In this document: piece after piece, positions 30,266 to 41,098 of the stretch
Numbering within the stretch: position 1 is the first letter of the stretch
Layout of the letters: every line of letters starts with the position of its first letter
Source of the DNA: Cricetomys ansorgei
Taxonomy: Eukaryota > Chordata > Mammalia > Rodentia > Nesomyidae
Reading direction: 5' to 3'
NCBI GenBank assembly: GCA_026225945.1
Contig: JAMJFZ010001815.1
Coordinates: 129,001 to 193,000 of the forward strand
DNA length: 64,000 nt
The notes under the pieces: generated by a model
Databases searched by the model: none
Told to the model about the DNA's origin: nothing
The model's input: the letters and a program-made list of their open reading frames with translations, nothing else
Made by a program: the position numbers and the translations under genes

Positions 30266-30280
30266 CTTCCTGTTTATCTC
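30266..30280. promoter_or_regulatory. Overlapping ETS-FOX-GATA motif
   Basis: CTTCCTGTTTATCTC contains an ETS core (TTCC), a forkhead core (TGTTTA) and an inverted GATA (TTATCT) in 15 bases. Confidence 0.35.
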
Positions 30281-32682
30281 CCTGCTTAGTGGCTGGCCTA
30301 GGGACAGAATGGCTGTCAGCTAAGGCAGATGGGTCCAACTTCCCATCAAAGGATGTGCCTGGCTGAGTCACTAGTCCTCACTGACAGCTGGAAAGGACTG
30401 GGCAGAGTGCTGCATGGGCCGATAGGTAGTCCACCACTGAGTTAGACAGAAGTGGGGTCTGTGTCATGACCTGAGTCTCCATCCTCCTTCCCTCCCTGCC
30501 CCATCCTTCACTGAGGCTGTGTGTGCTGTAGATGTCTAATTTTATCCTGCTCCCAAGGGGAAACCCTTTCTTGAGGACTCCCCTAGTCAGCTGAGGCTGC
30601 AGAAGCTCACAGAAGTGGACCAGGATATAGGGAGCAAAAGCCCTTCACACAGAGCCCAAGCTAAACAGTAGAGGTTTCTGGGGACATTTGGCCCTGCCTC
30701 TCCACAGCTTTCTTGCTGGAGACCACCATGCATCTGTGGTGAAGTTTGCTATTCTCTCCACTCAGTGTGGAGGCCAAAGGCCTCCCTATTCGGCCCTCAG
30801 AGTGTCCCATGGCTGGAAGGTGTCTGTGACCTCTCCTCATTTGGCCTCTGATATTTCCTCAAAGGCTTTGCCTCTAAAATGTGCCAGGAATTGCCACCCT
30901 TCCCCTGCTGCTATCCCCATTCTGCAAGCCACCAAGGACCTCCTGGGCCTCACCATGTCTGATAAAGTTTCACAGGGGTGATGTCAGAACATGACTACTT
31001 CTAAGGCTTCTCTCCACATTCAGGACACAGTTGCGTGGCTTACCTTCACAGGCCCGTCCCTACTCTGAGTCCACCCTTCAAAGAGCAGGACAGGAGCAGA
31101 GGGCCTTGAAGGAGCAGAAGCAGTGCAGGACAGGTACAGAAAAGTAAAAGCCCCACCCGGCTGGGGCCGCTTGACATTACACCACGTCGGTGATACGGCG
31201 ACTACAGGGATGAGTGCGTACACAAGCACAGCCATCACCAGCGATCCAGGATGGAGACAGAGCCCCACTGCCGCAGCCCAGGCTGCCCACTGTCCTGACC
31301 ACTGTAGGCCCATGGTCTGTCATAAGACCCACAGGTGCTGTTGTCACTTGTGGCCGCTGCATCTCCCCACGTCAGGTCGTGCTGCAGCCCATAGGGAGAT
31401 AGCTCAGCATTTACCTACATGCACTTTTACCCTGCATGGGCCTCTTTCAGAGACCAGGCTTCTCAGAGTCCTGAGCACCTAGGCTGTCCCTAGGCTGTCT
31501 TTGAAGGATTACTGACTCCTGGAGAGGCAGAAAGCCAGTGACTGTGGTTCAGGTCTCCCTATACAGTAGGAGTGCTGCATCCCCCTCCACATGCTCAGCA
31601 GGAACTGCTGTCATTTGCCTGTTCTGATGACTGTACAGTGGCATTGCATGCGATTGCTCTGTCTGTGTCAGGACTTGGGCCATAGAATTCCGCCCTAGGG
31701 AATCCTTCATTTTCCCAAGGAGATTCCCTGGCTCCTAACTCAGTGCTAGGAACTCAGGAGGAGCAGGCCAGAGTCTGCAACCCTTGGCAGAAGAACCACA
31801 AGGACCCCAAGGGAGGAGAGAAGTATCATGCACTGGGTTGTAAAGAGGTGGGGGTGTCTCTGGGTATGCTAGCTTCTTCTGGGATCTAGACTCCTCCTAC
31901 CCCAATTTGCTGAGCTTCATGGACAGGCCATCTTATCAGCTCTTAGCAACAGGGGAATAATACTCTATCTCCAGGGTGGAAAGGGAAATCCCCAAGAACT
32001 CAGGTCCTGGATCAGGTAAATGGATATGGGTGTTGGGTCAACAGCCCAGCCCCCACTTAGAGACATCTTGTCCTTTTCTGCTCTGCCTGATAGAGATGGC
32101 CAGTGTGGACACTCAGAAGCAGGGCAGGAAAGAAGCTAGAGAGACAGCTAGGCCTGCCAAGCAGGCCCTGTGCTGCTGGTCATGTCTGGAGGGGAGGAGC
32201 TGTCTCACTACCCCACACCAAAGCCCCAAGGGAACATCTGTTCCAGGTCACAAAGCCTGTCACTATAGGGTCTAGACTGCCAGGGCTGAAGCTCCCCTAG
32301 GCTCTGCAGGGGTGGAGGGGGCGCACTTCTCTCCCTGGCGATGGCCAGTTGGCCACAGTGGTCAGTGGAGGCAGGGATCTCTGAGAAAGGATGAGTCAGT
32401 GTCCATCTTGCGAGGCTTCCATGGAGGTTTTCCTCCATGGGAAGGAGGGAATGGAGAATGGAGAGTTCAGGCGTACTGGGGAGGATGGGAATTTCAGGCC
32501 CCACTACCATGATACAGACCCATGGTTCCAAATTCAGACGCTGGGCTGGTGACAGCCCTAAGATTACTTTTGCCTCAAACACCCATGCTACTCAGCTTCA
32601 AGCTGTTATTTTTAATATCCTTAAAAAGCTGGGGGGGAGGCATCTGTGGCCCACCAGAAATCTCTGTTTCCTCTAGGCCAGG

Positions 32683-32692
32683 AAACAGGAAG
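32683..32692 (+). promoter_or_regulatory. FOX:ETS composite motif
   Basis: AAACAGGAAG matches the FOX:ETS pattern (AACAGGAA) described for endothelial enhancers. A second GGAA core is directly upstream (CAGGAAACAGGAAG). Confidence 0.4.
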
Positions 32693-33100
32693 TATGTGCG
32701 TGGTGGGTGATGGGGAATCGGGCCCTGAGAACAATGGAAGCACCACTGAGGGGAAGGGGAACTACGTCAGGGCCTGAGGCTGCAGGAAGCCTGACCTCTC
32801 CTCCTGCGAGTCTGAGGGGGCCCTGGCATAAATTTAGCTTAAGTTCTTTTCCTGAGGAAAAGCTCAAAGGCTCAATGATAGGGGCAAGGGTGGAGAGACT
32901 GATCTCAGTCCTTTGGAAGTCAGGGATTCCTTCGTCTATGGGTAAACTGAGGCCCAGGCAGGAGAAGAAGCTGAGGATGCTGGGTTGTGAGGCATTACCT
33001 AACCCCACACTGCTGGACCGACGCTGCCCCCAGCCCAGCCCCTGTTCTGACGCTGTAGTAGTGTGGCTACACGCAGCACGTGTCACCTCCCAACCCACTT

Positions 33101-33285
33101 GTTCGTTTGTTTGTTTGGTTGGTTTTTAGTTTTGGTTTTTCAAGACAGGGTTTCTATGTGTAACAGCCCTGGCTGTCCTGGAACTCGCTCTGTAGACCAG
33201 GCTGGCCTTGAACTCACAGAGATATACCTACCTCTGCCTCCCCACTGCTGAGATTAAAGATGTGCACCACCACTTGCCTGGCTAC
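33101..33285 (-). repeat. B1 SINE (antisense)
   Basis: Complementary B1: T-rich tail, then TTTTTCAAGACAGGGTTTCT, GTAGACCAGGCTGGCCTTGA, and GATTAAAGATGTGCACCACC. Flanked by a target duplication (CAACCCACTT at 33091-33100 and AAACCCACTT at 33287-33296). Confidence 0.95.
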
Positions 33286-33479
33286 CAAACCCACTTTCTT
33301 AATCCCTCAAGGGTGTTGACTCTGGCTGCCATGGAGAGACAAGGTTGTTGGGTGTGGGCACCACCAGAGAGCCCTGGGCTCCTTGTAATACTGGTTCATA
33401 GCCCTGGCCAGCCTAGGAAAAGAGTCCCATGAAGGGCCAGGCTTGGGCTCAGCAGGGGACTTCCTTTTTGTAGCCTAAC

Positions 33480-33895
33480 AGCTTTATCAAGAGGATGTTC
33501 ACAAACACAGTCCATCTGTTAATATATAAGATTCAATGTGCTGGGACAATCATAACTGGTGTGACCATCATCACAGTCAGGTCTAGAGTACTGTCACTAC
33601 CTCAGGGGAGCTCCAGCTGCCCTGCCAAGCCATCCCCAGCCTCCAGGTGACCTTCTAATGTATTGTCTGTCCTTAGAGATTGGCCTCATTGAGACAGTAC
33701 TTACCATGTCTGCTTTCTTTCCCCGTTGTATTTTTGAGCTTCTTCCTGTCATAACGTGAATCACAGCTTCGTTGTGACTGAGCCATATTCCATTATGTGG
33801 CTGGAGTGTCCACGTATCTGTGGACCATGTCACATGGTGAGTATCCACGTATCTGTGGGCCATGTCACATGGTGAGATCTGTGGGCCATGTCCTC
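33480..33895. repeat. Possible ancient L1 3'-end fragment with internal 35-bp tandem copy
   Basis: Phrases such as TGACTGAGCCATATTCCATT resemble the 3' region of old mammalian L1 copies. A unit beginning CCACGTATCTGTGG repeats with a 35-base period at about 33810-33880. Confidence 0.35.
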
Positions 33896-34114
33896 CTTTG
33901 GCTGTTTTGGGGGTGAACCTGGTACTGTGAACATGTGGTGTTTTTGATCTTAAACAGTGCATCTTTTATGACAGTGCATCTGGGCTTGGTGCGAGTCCAG
34001 ATTCGAACGCCAGTGTCTGAATCTCTTGAGGGCCTAGAGCCAGATGTTTTCCATAGCGCTACCTCATCTGCCAAGCACAGCCTCTGTCCAACTCCAGGGG
34101 ATCTGGAAGAGCTA

Positions 34115-36990
34115 GTGAGAACAGGGCAACTGGTGGGGACAGTGCGCCATTCTGTTAAGATAAGGTGATTACCGTGTATTCTATACAAGGGTTGGAGTGA
34201 AGGATATGTAGGAGCTATTGCTGCTGTGGCCCCTCTGGACCCTGTAAAGCCCTTGAGGCATAAAAGATCCTGGGTCAGCTCCCTCATCTTGCTGTAGCTG
34301 GAGCATTGAGGCATTGAGAGGAGAAGCTGGCCTGAGACCCTGGCCTAGGACAGGCAGAGTGAATGGGCAGAGACTATGAGCTCCAGCATTAAGTGCACCT
34401 ATAAGAAAGGTGACCAATGAAGCAAGGAATCTCAGCACCCCAAATCCTGGTGGGAGTGATATAATGGGGTATCAGGACTGGGTAAGCATGATGGCCCAGG
34501 AGCCAAGGCCAGAGCTCTGGTCGGGTGGGCTAGGAGCTGGCACAGGCTTTGCTGGATCCTAGAACCAGCCTCCATCATACCTCCAAGGGCCAAAGATGTG
34601 GGATGTCCTTCTGCAGACACCAGAGGGACAGATTCCAGCAGGGGCCTGCTGTGGGTAAGCTGGCCTGGCAGGAACCCTACCCCCCCAGCCCCCAAGGTTG
34701 ATTCCTGGAGTCTTCGCCTTTAGGAATTTCTTACTGTTCCTCCTCAGTACTCCAGAGCAGCTGTGGCCCTGTGACCATGTTCTCTCTGTCTGTGATGGAG
34801 GGGCCAGACCTTGTGTGGGGACAATGCCAGCTCCAGTCAGGCCTGTGCTCAGGGTTCCCCTAGGGCCCTGGGAACCCCAGGTCCTTGTGTAGTCTTGGTC
34901 ACAACTCCACCTTTTCTAGGCCTGTTTATTTGTGCCAAGTCCCCATCCACCCAGTCTCTATACCACATAGTGATAGGTACTTTCCCTACCCTCATCATGC
35001 CAGTAGGGAGCCATGAAAGGGCTGATGTTTACCCAACCATACAGCAGTGGGCACAAAGCCAGATGAGAACACAAGTCCCTGAGCTGCGTGTGGCTAGTGC
35101 TGTCCTCTGTCCTCTCCAAGCTCCTGCCCCCAATTCTAGGATTCAAGTGTTAGGGTAAGCCAGAAGCTCTGAGACCAGGCCTCTTCTTTGCCTCCAGCAT
35201 GGCTTCCTGGGTTCCCCCAGTGCCTATGTCCTGCTCTTTCCCTCCTCACCTGCCCTGACGGAGACCACATGAAGATGGCCCTGGGCTTTGCCAAGCAAAA
35301 GTGGAGTGCCCAGCCTTCGTAAGTCCTGGCAGTCACTATGCACAAAGAGGACCCCCCCCAAGCATGGGGGAACCCCTCCCCCATGCTATCCCACATGGCC
35401 CTTTCTGGACTCAGCCAGGATGTCCCCAAGCCCCTCCCCCACTATCACCCTTTACTGAGGATCACAGCTTCCTGAGCCAGCTCTGGTCTAGACAATGGCC
35501 GGAAACCCCTAGCTCAGGCTGCAGGACCAGGCACGTGGGGCACAGGAGCTTTGGGGACTGGTGAGTGGGGGACTAGTAAATGGAGGTGATGCTGGTAGGC
35601 GAAATGGGTGGAAGCTGGTGAGAGTGTATTGGTGAATGATTGGGGCTGGTGGAGGCTGATGGAGAGCTGACCAGGGAATTGGCTGTGGGGAGAAACTGGT
35701 GACTAGTGGATCTGGTGAGCGATCCAGGCCCTCCCTGCTGTCTTTAATGGGCCTTCCTGCTGTGTGTCCAGGCCACATGTAGATATGGATACCATCCTGT
35801 GGAGGCCTGGGAGAGCAGAGTATTCAGAAGCAGGCTCCTGAGCTTAGAGAGGACTCCTGACCTTGTCAAGGCTTCCTCTAGGTCTCTGTTATAGCCATCT
35901 GGACAGCATTAGTTTAAAAAAAAACAAAAAACAACATCCAGAAAGAAGACTCTTCCCCCCAGAGTTCTGCCCATGCTGTTGTGTCTTAAGAGAAATGGCC
36001 ACTGCTCCAGCCTTCAAGACAGAAAGATGGAGCCCTAAAGCACAGGCCAGGTCCCAGCCCAGCAAGGCCTTAGGAGCCACAAGCTGTTCGTACCCTGTCC
36101 CTGGAGAGGGTGTGGTGGAGACACAGCTGCTTCCTGCTGGGAGAAGCCCCCAACCTGTGCCCAGAAAATGGCTGAAGAAGGCTACTCCAAGATAGGGGTC
36201 ATTTGCTTGTTTCTTCTTTTTAAATGAAAATGAGAATCAGTTTTTGTTTGTTGATTGGGCTGTGCAGTAGTCTGGACTCTTCAGAATGGAGACAGCTGGA
36301 TTAATGCTCACAAGCATAAAAAAGATGCCCCCAAACCTAGTATTTGTGGGGCTGTGGTGCCAGTCACACACACAGGAGATTTTGAGGGCTCAAAGGCCAG
36401 TAAGCTCTGTCTCAGGCCACCTCCCAGTCTCCAAGGATGCAAGAGGGGTGCAGCCTGCAGATCAGCCTCGCTGAGGGGTTTTGAGAAGCTTTATGCTTCC
36501 AGTCTGTTTTAGGTTCACAGCAGAACTGAGCCAAGTGGGGAGATTTCTGTGTCTGACCCTCACCACAGGAGTTCAGCAATGAGGGACCCACCTTGTGCTG
36601 AGCATTCTTGGAGTTTGAACAGATGTGGTGTTACATGTCCACTCCAGTGCACCAGAGAGAGTGGGTCCCTGCCCCAAGAGCACCAAATAGCAGGTTCTAG
36701 CATTGAGCAGTTGGACTTGGGGAATCTGCCACAATGGACTTATTGTGGGACATTTTTCTCTTCCACAGAAGCACCTCCATGCCCCACCCAACCCTCAGGA
36801 AAGCCCCCTGAAAATGTCTCCACCGCTCCCTGGACCTTCATGTTCCTAGAGCTGTCCCAACAAGTGCCCCTTGTCACCTTTGAGATGGTGCATGACACAA
36901 GTGTGTCCATGGTTTTACCCCCTTTTACTTCTGAATGGGAATCCATGGTTCCAGGGGCTGCTGTATTCCAAATGGAAAAGAAGAGCCTCG
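34115..36990. other. Intergenic sequence
   Basis: No gene or clear SINE. A degenerate tandem array of CTGGTGA-like units lies at about 35555-35720. Confidence 0.5.
35555..35720 (+). repeat. Degenerate short tandem repeat (CTGGTGA-like)
   Basis: CTGGTGA, CTAGTAAA, CTGGTAGG, CTGGTGAG and similar units recur about every 12-20 bases across 165 bases. Confidence 0.5.
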
Positions 36991-36992
36991 TG

Positions 36993-37152
36993 GTTAGGGG
37001 TGTGATTCAATTGGTAGAGTGCTTGCCTAGCTGGCAAGCATGGGAAACCCTGGGTTCCGTCCCCAGAACTGCAGCACAGCAGAACAGAACCAGCACTCGG
37101 GAGGAGGCAGGAGGATGAGGACTCATGAGACCCCGTCTCAACAACAACAAAA
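36993..37152 (+). repeat. B4-type SINE (ID + B1)
   Basis: ID head (GGGGTGTGATTCAATTGGTA, GAGTGCTTGCCTAGC, CCTGGGTTCCGTCCCCAG) followed by a B1-like right part and CAACAACAACAAAAA tail. Confidence 0.75.
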
Positions 37153-37414
37153 AGGGCTCCAACTTCTAAAAATTACCATACCTCCTGGCAACTCTGCTCT
37201 CAGGCAGCCTCCAAAAAGATTGGAAGTGGATTTCCACATCTATAGAACCTGGACTAGGCAGGCCAAGAGGGGGGTGCCACTGGTAGGAGATAAACAGCAT
37301 GAGGTAGAATCAGAACCAGGAACTGTGGTTCCAGCTGGGTGGCTCAGTGCAGGGCTTGCAGAGCATGCATGAGGACCTGGCTTCCATCCCCAGAATACAA
37401 AATGAAGGAGCATC

Positions 37415-37580
37415 CTAGGTGTGGCGGGGCAAGCAAGCCTTTCATCCTAGCACGTAGATGGCAGAGGAAGGTGGATCTCTGTGAGTTTGAGGCCGGCCTG
37501 GCATACAAAGCCAGCTTAGGTCAGCCAGGGCTACGTAGTGAGACCTCGTCTCAGAAACCAAAACTAAATAAAATAAAGGA
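37415..37580 (+). repeat. B1-derived SINE
   Basis: CTAGGTGTGGCGGGGCAAGC, then GTGGATCTCTGTGAGTTTGA and GACCTCGTCTCAGAAACC with an A-rich tail. A diverged B1. Confidence 0.75.
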
Positions 37581-38079
37581 ACAGAGTTCTGGTTTATGCT
37601 ACAGCGGGAGGAACTGCCTGGGGGGAGAAGTCGGTGGTGAAGGACACACACGAGATGGTTTCATGTGTCTGAAGTATCCAGTGAAGGAAACATAAAAACT
37701 TCTCAGTTGTCCCAGGCTGGCCATGGTGGGTGGCTGCTAACGGGGAAAGTTCCAGTTTGAGGCAAGGAAAGGCTTTGGAATGAGTGGGCGCCTCTAGACA
37801 TCAGAGTAGAAGCACTGTGAGGTCAGCAGCCCCCTTTCAGGGTGTGGGAAAGAACATGAGGTCAGCGTTGGAAGGGACTTCCACCCTCCCGTGCTCACTG
37901 TAGAACTGTGACAGCGGCCAGGGCAGCTGTCAGTCCAAGCGTCCATCCAGGATGGATGGTGAGGACATGCACTTGCATTGGAGCACCGCCCAGAAGAGAG
38001 AGATCCTGCCATTCACACCACCAAATGAACCAGGCAGGGGAGACAGTTCCATGACCTCGCTCACAAAGAGCCTGAGAGG

Positions 38080-38615
38080 AGTGGAACCCTCACAGTGGTC
38101 ACTCAGCAACCACCCGCCAGTCACGTAGTGACCAGATAGTGACCAGGCAGCAACCAGACAGGGACCACAAGGACTGTGTAGTGATCACACGATGACCTCA
38201 ATGTCCGTGCAGTGGCCACTCAGTGGCCATAGTGATCACATACCGACAGTGACCGTTTTGTCAGCACAGTGACCATGCGATGGTCGCAGGGTGACCTCAA
38301 TGACTATTCCTGAATGACCACACAATCCAGTGAGCATGGAGTGAATACACAGTGATCAGGTAGTGATTATGTAGTGACCTACATTGGTGAGCCCATTACC
38401 ACCCGAAGACCAGGTAAGACCACACGATGACCACAGGGATCACACAATGACCACTTAGTGACCACACAATGATTACCAAGTGATGTAGTAGTCATGTCTC
38501 AACAGCATAATGGCTGCCAAATGACCATAATAACCACCAGCAGCCATAGTGACCATGCAGTGACCACACACAATGACGACAATGACCATGTAATGACTAC
38601 CTAGTGACCTCCCAT
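38080..38615 (+). repeat. GTGACC minisatellite, forward arm
   Basis: About 535 bases of degenerate units with a period near 10-11 bases, centred on AGTGACCA (for example TAGTGACCA, CAGTGACCA, AATGACCAC). Dozens of TGACC cores in the same orientation. Not a family I recognise. Confidence 0.8.
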
Positions 38616-38635
38616 TGGACACAGAAACCCATTGC

Positions 38636-38780
38636 ATCCTTGGTCACTGTAGTTACTGGTCACTGCATGGGGACTGTGGGTTCACTATGTGTTCCTTGTG
38701 GTCACTGTATCTCTGGATGTCCACAATATGGCCACTATAGTCAATGTGGTTATAGGCAGCCACTGATTACTGTACAGCCA
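38636..38780 (-). repeat. GTGACC minisatellite, inverted arm
   Basis: The same unit in the opposite orientation (GGTCACTG, GGTCACTGTA, TGGCCACTATAG) starts about 20 bases after the forward arm ends. Confidence 0.7.
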
Positions 38781-39219
38781 TGCTGGGAGCAGTGCAGAGG
38801 AACAGCAGCCAGCATTGGAGCTTCAGAAAGACAACCTATTTTTTAGCAAGTCGACAGTAGGTTCTTACCTTAGCCTCCCCAGGGTACTGCCTTCTGAACG
38901 CCCTTCGCTACTGCCGGGTCTTATCATGCTTGCTGAAACCATGGTCTCCCAATATCTCTTGTGGTATGAAAGTTCTATGGGGGATCTCTAACCCCTCCCT
39001 GGGCAGTGTTGCTGGTACACGTAACAACAGTGATGATTTTCCCTCAGGCAATGCCACTTGGGCAAGGCTGAATTGGTGACTCTATTGAAACTCCAGAAAA
39101 AAATAACTAAAAACATGTATAATTAAAAGTGGTACCGGGGAAAGGCAGCCAGCTCGGCTGCTCTGCAGACCACTCCATCCACTGAGCCCATTGAGAGGTC
39201 CCTGCGGGCAACTAAATTG

Positions 39220-39335
39220 TCAATGGGTGGTCACTATGATAACTAGATGGTCACTAAATGATCACAATGCAATCGCTCATGTCACTGTGTGGTCTCTAAG
39301 TGGCCATTGCTCGGTCACTGGGTACCGTGGGGTCT
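39220..39335 (-). repeat. GTGACC minisatellite, second inverted block
   Basis: GGTCACTATGATAAC, GGTCACTAAATGATC and GGTCACTGGG units, again in inverted orientation, about 440 bases further on. The intervening 38781-39219 is not repetitive. Confidence 0.6.
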
Positions 39336-40370
39336 GTGTGGACCATGGGAGCAAGAATGTCAGTCCCTCCGCCTGTTACTGGGCTGGGGTGAAGTATCAC
39401 AGAAGACAGACAGAAAGAGCAGCCTGGGGGACTCTCAGCTCTCCAGGTTAATGCCTTTCTGGGTCCCTAGGCTAAAAAGCCACTGAAGAAGCCTGGGGTG
39501 GGGTTAAACTTCAGAAGTTTAACCTCAGGATTCCTGATGCTGCCAGAGCAAGGAAGAGTAAGAAGGCTCCCCATCTCCCTCCCTCACCCCAGTGCAAGAG
39601 GAGGGCACAGAGTCCTAGGATGGGCCTTACGTCCCTTACGGGTCTGGGCCGCGTGGAGACTAGTGTGGATGCTGTTCTTGTCCCTCACCCACGCCTGAAG
39701 CCCCTCTGCCAGGGGTGTGTGCTGGTCTCAGGAGTTGCTGTGCCTGGGGCCTCAAATTTTCATGGGTTAGCACTCCAGGGACAGAAGGAAACAGGGGCTG
39801 AGAGAGGCAGAGGGGAGGAAGACACGGGCAGGCCACAGTCCTCCCGCCCTGGCAGGCATGAGCAGGAAAGGCTGGCGGGGCTGGGACAAAAGGCGGACGT
39901 GCAGAAGGCCATGTGTGCCTTATCAGGGCCTGCACTCGCGCCCCCTGGCCCAAGAGGAAACGCAGCTCTACTCTGCCCGCCTTCCTGTCTGTCCCCCCAC
40001 AAGGGGCAGGGGAAAGGGGAGGCCTGTGAGAGGGCCCACACCTACTCCCAGCAGGGAAGAGAAGGGCAGTTGGCAGCTGCCCTGGAAAGATCCCAGCTGT
40101 GTGTCATTTCATTTCAGCCTATGCTGCCCCATGGCAACCAGCACCCTCCATATTTGTCAGATGAGAAAACTAAGGCCCAGAGAAGCCTGACCACTGAAGG
40201 GAGTCCTGAACTAGGAAAGGTGCTCAGCACACAAACAAGATCGCACCCCTACCGTTACTGCTGAAGCTCTGCAGTCCTTACGGGAGCTGAAGCTACAGAA
40301 AACCAGGGGTATTGACTAACAAGCTCCCACCCCTTGTACAACTTGAAGGTGATGTCAGGGAGCCCAGGTC
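39336..40370. other. Intergenic sequence
   Basis: No gene recognised. A MIR-like phrase (GATGAGAAAACTAAGGCCCA) lies near 40160-40180. Confidence 0.5.
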
Positions 40371-40374
40371 CCCG

Positions 40375-40388
40375 CTGCCCTCTAGTGG
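40375..40388 (-). promoter_or_regulatory. CTCF-type motif
   Basis: The minus strand reads CCACTAGAGGGCAG, a full match to the CTCF core consensus CCASYAGRKGGC. GC-rich flanks. Confidence 0.6.
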
Positions 40389-40529
40389 ACGGGGAGCCTG
40401 CACGCGGCAGGCTAGGCTGTTGCTAGGAGGTGCTGCACTTCCTCCAGCCTGGGCAGGTCTGAGAAACTAGGCAGTGGATTGGAATCTTTGCTGTTCACTC
40501 CTCAAGTCCTTCTGGGATGGTCTTTCTGT

Positions 40530-40632
40530 TGTTGGTGGTGGTGTGGTATGGTGTGGTGTGGTGTGGTGTGGTGTGGTGTGTGGTGTGGTGTGGTGTGGTG
40601 GTGGTGGTGGTGGTGGTGGTGTGTGTGGTGGG
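40530..40632 (+). repeat. (GTGGT)n / (TGG)n simple repeat
   Basis: GTGTGGT pentamer-like units pass into a (GGT)n run. G-rich on the plus strand. Confidence 0.95.
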
Positions 40633-40831
40633 TGGGATCAGCAGCCTGCACTCACCTCTTCCACCCCAGGCTAAATCACAACTCCCCTCAACTCAACTCT
40701 CTTCCTCATCTGGTGGGAAGTGCTGACAGACCCAGTACACTAAATCAGACTCAGGAGGTTGTTACTATCCCCTATTCCCAATGACCTCACCCCTTTAGAG
40801 GTCCATCCCTTTTCTAGTTCTTTCTTTTTTC

Positions 40832-40985
40832 ATTTTGATTTATGAGTAGTGTATTTCTTGCGCATATGTTTGTACACAAGCATGTGTACGTGCTCACATG
40901 TGCTATGGTACATGTGTTAGAAGACCACTTCCTTCCATTAAGAGGGTGGAACTGGGGTCTTTGGTCTGCTGAGTCATCTCACCAT
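40832..40985 (-). repeat. B3/B2-type SINE (antisense)
   Basis: GCATATGTTTGTACACAAGC, then AGAAGACCACTTCC and CTGCTGAGTCATCTCACCA, the complement of a B2-like head. Confidence 0.6.
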
Positions 40986-41009
40986 TTCTGTTTCCTTTTC
41001 TTTCTTTTA

Positions 41010-41098
41010 AGATACAGTCTCCCTGGGTAGCTAAGCCTGGCCTGGAACGTGCATCCTCCTGCCTCCACCTCCTAAGAGCTGAGACTGCAGCCTGCTCT
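41010..41098 (-). repeat. B1 fragment (antisense)
   Basis: GATACAGTCTCCCTGGGTAG followed by CCTCCTGCCTCCACCTCCTA reads as complementary B1. Confidence 0.6.

Larger units (their letters stand above)
29076..33090. other. Repeat-poor intergenic sequence
   Basis: No gene recognised. Holds a short (GGA)n at 29545-29568, MIR-like phrases near 29920 and 32935-32975, and two FOX/ETS motif sites listed separately (30266, 32683). Confidence 0.5.

Noticed and set aside
36549..37118. 189-codon plus-strand frame
   Set aside because: It ends inside a B4 element, has no family pattern, and no exon boundaries. A chance frame.
39620..40264. 214-codon plus-strand frame
   Set aside because: Includes a MIR-like stretch, has no recognisable domain, and no splice or start context.
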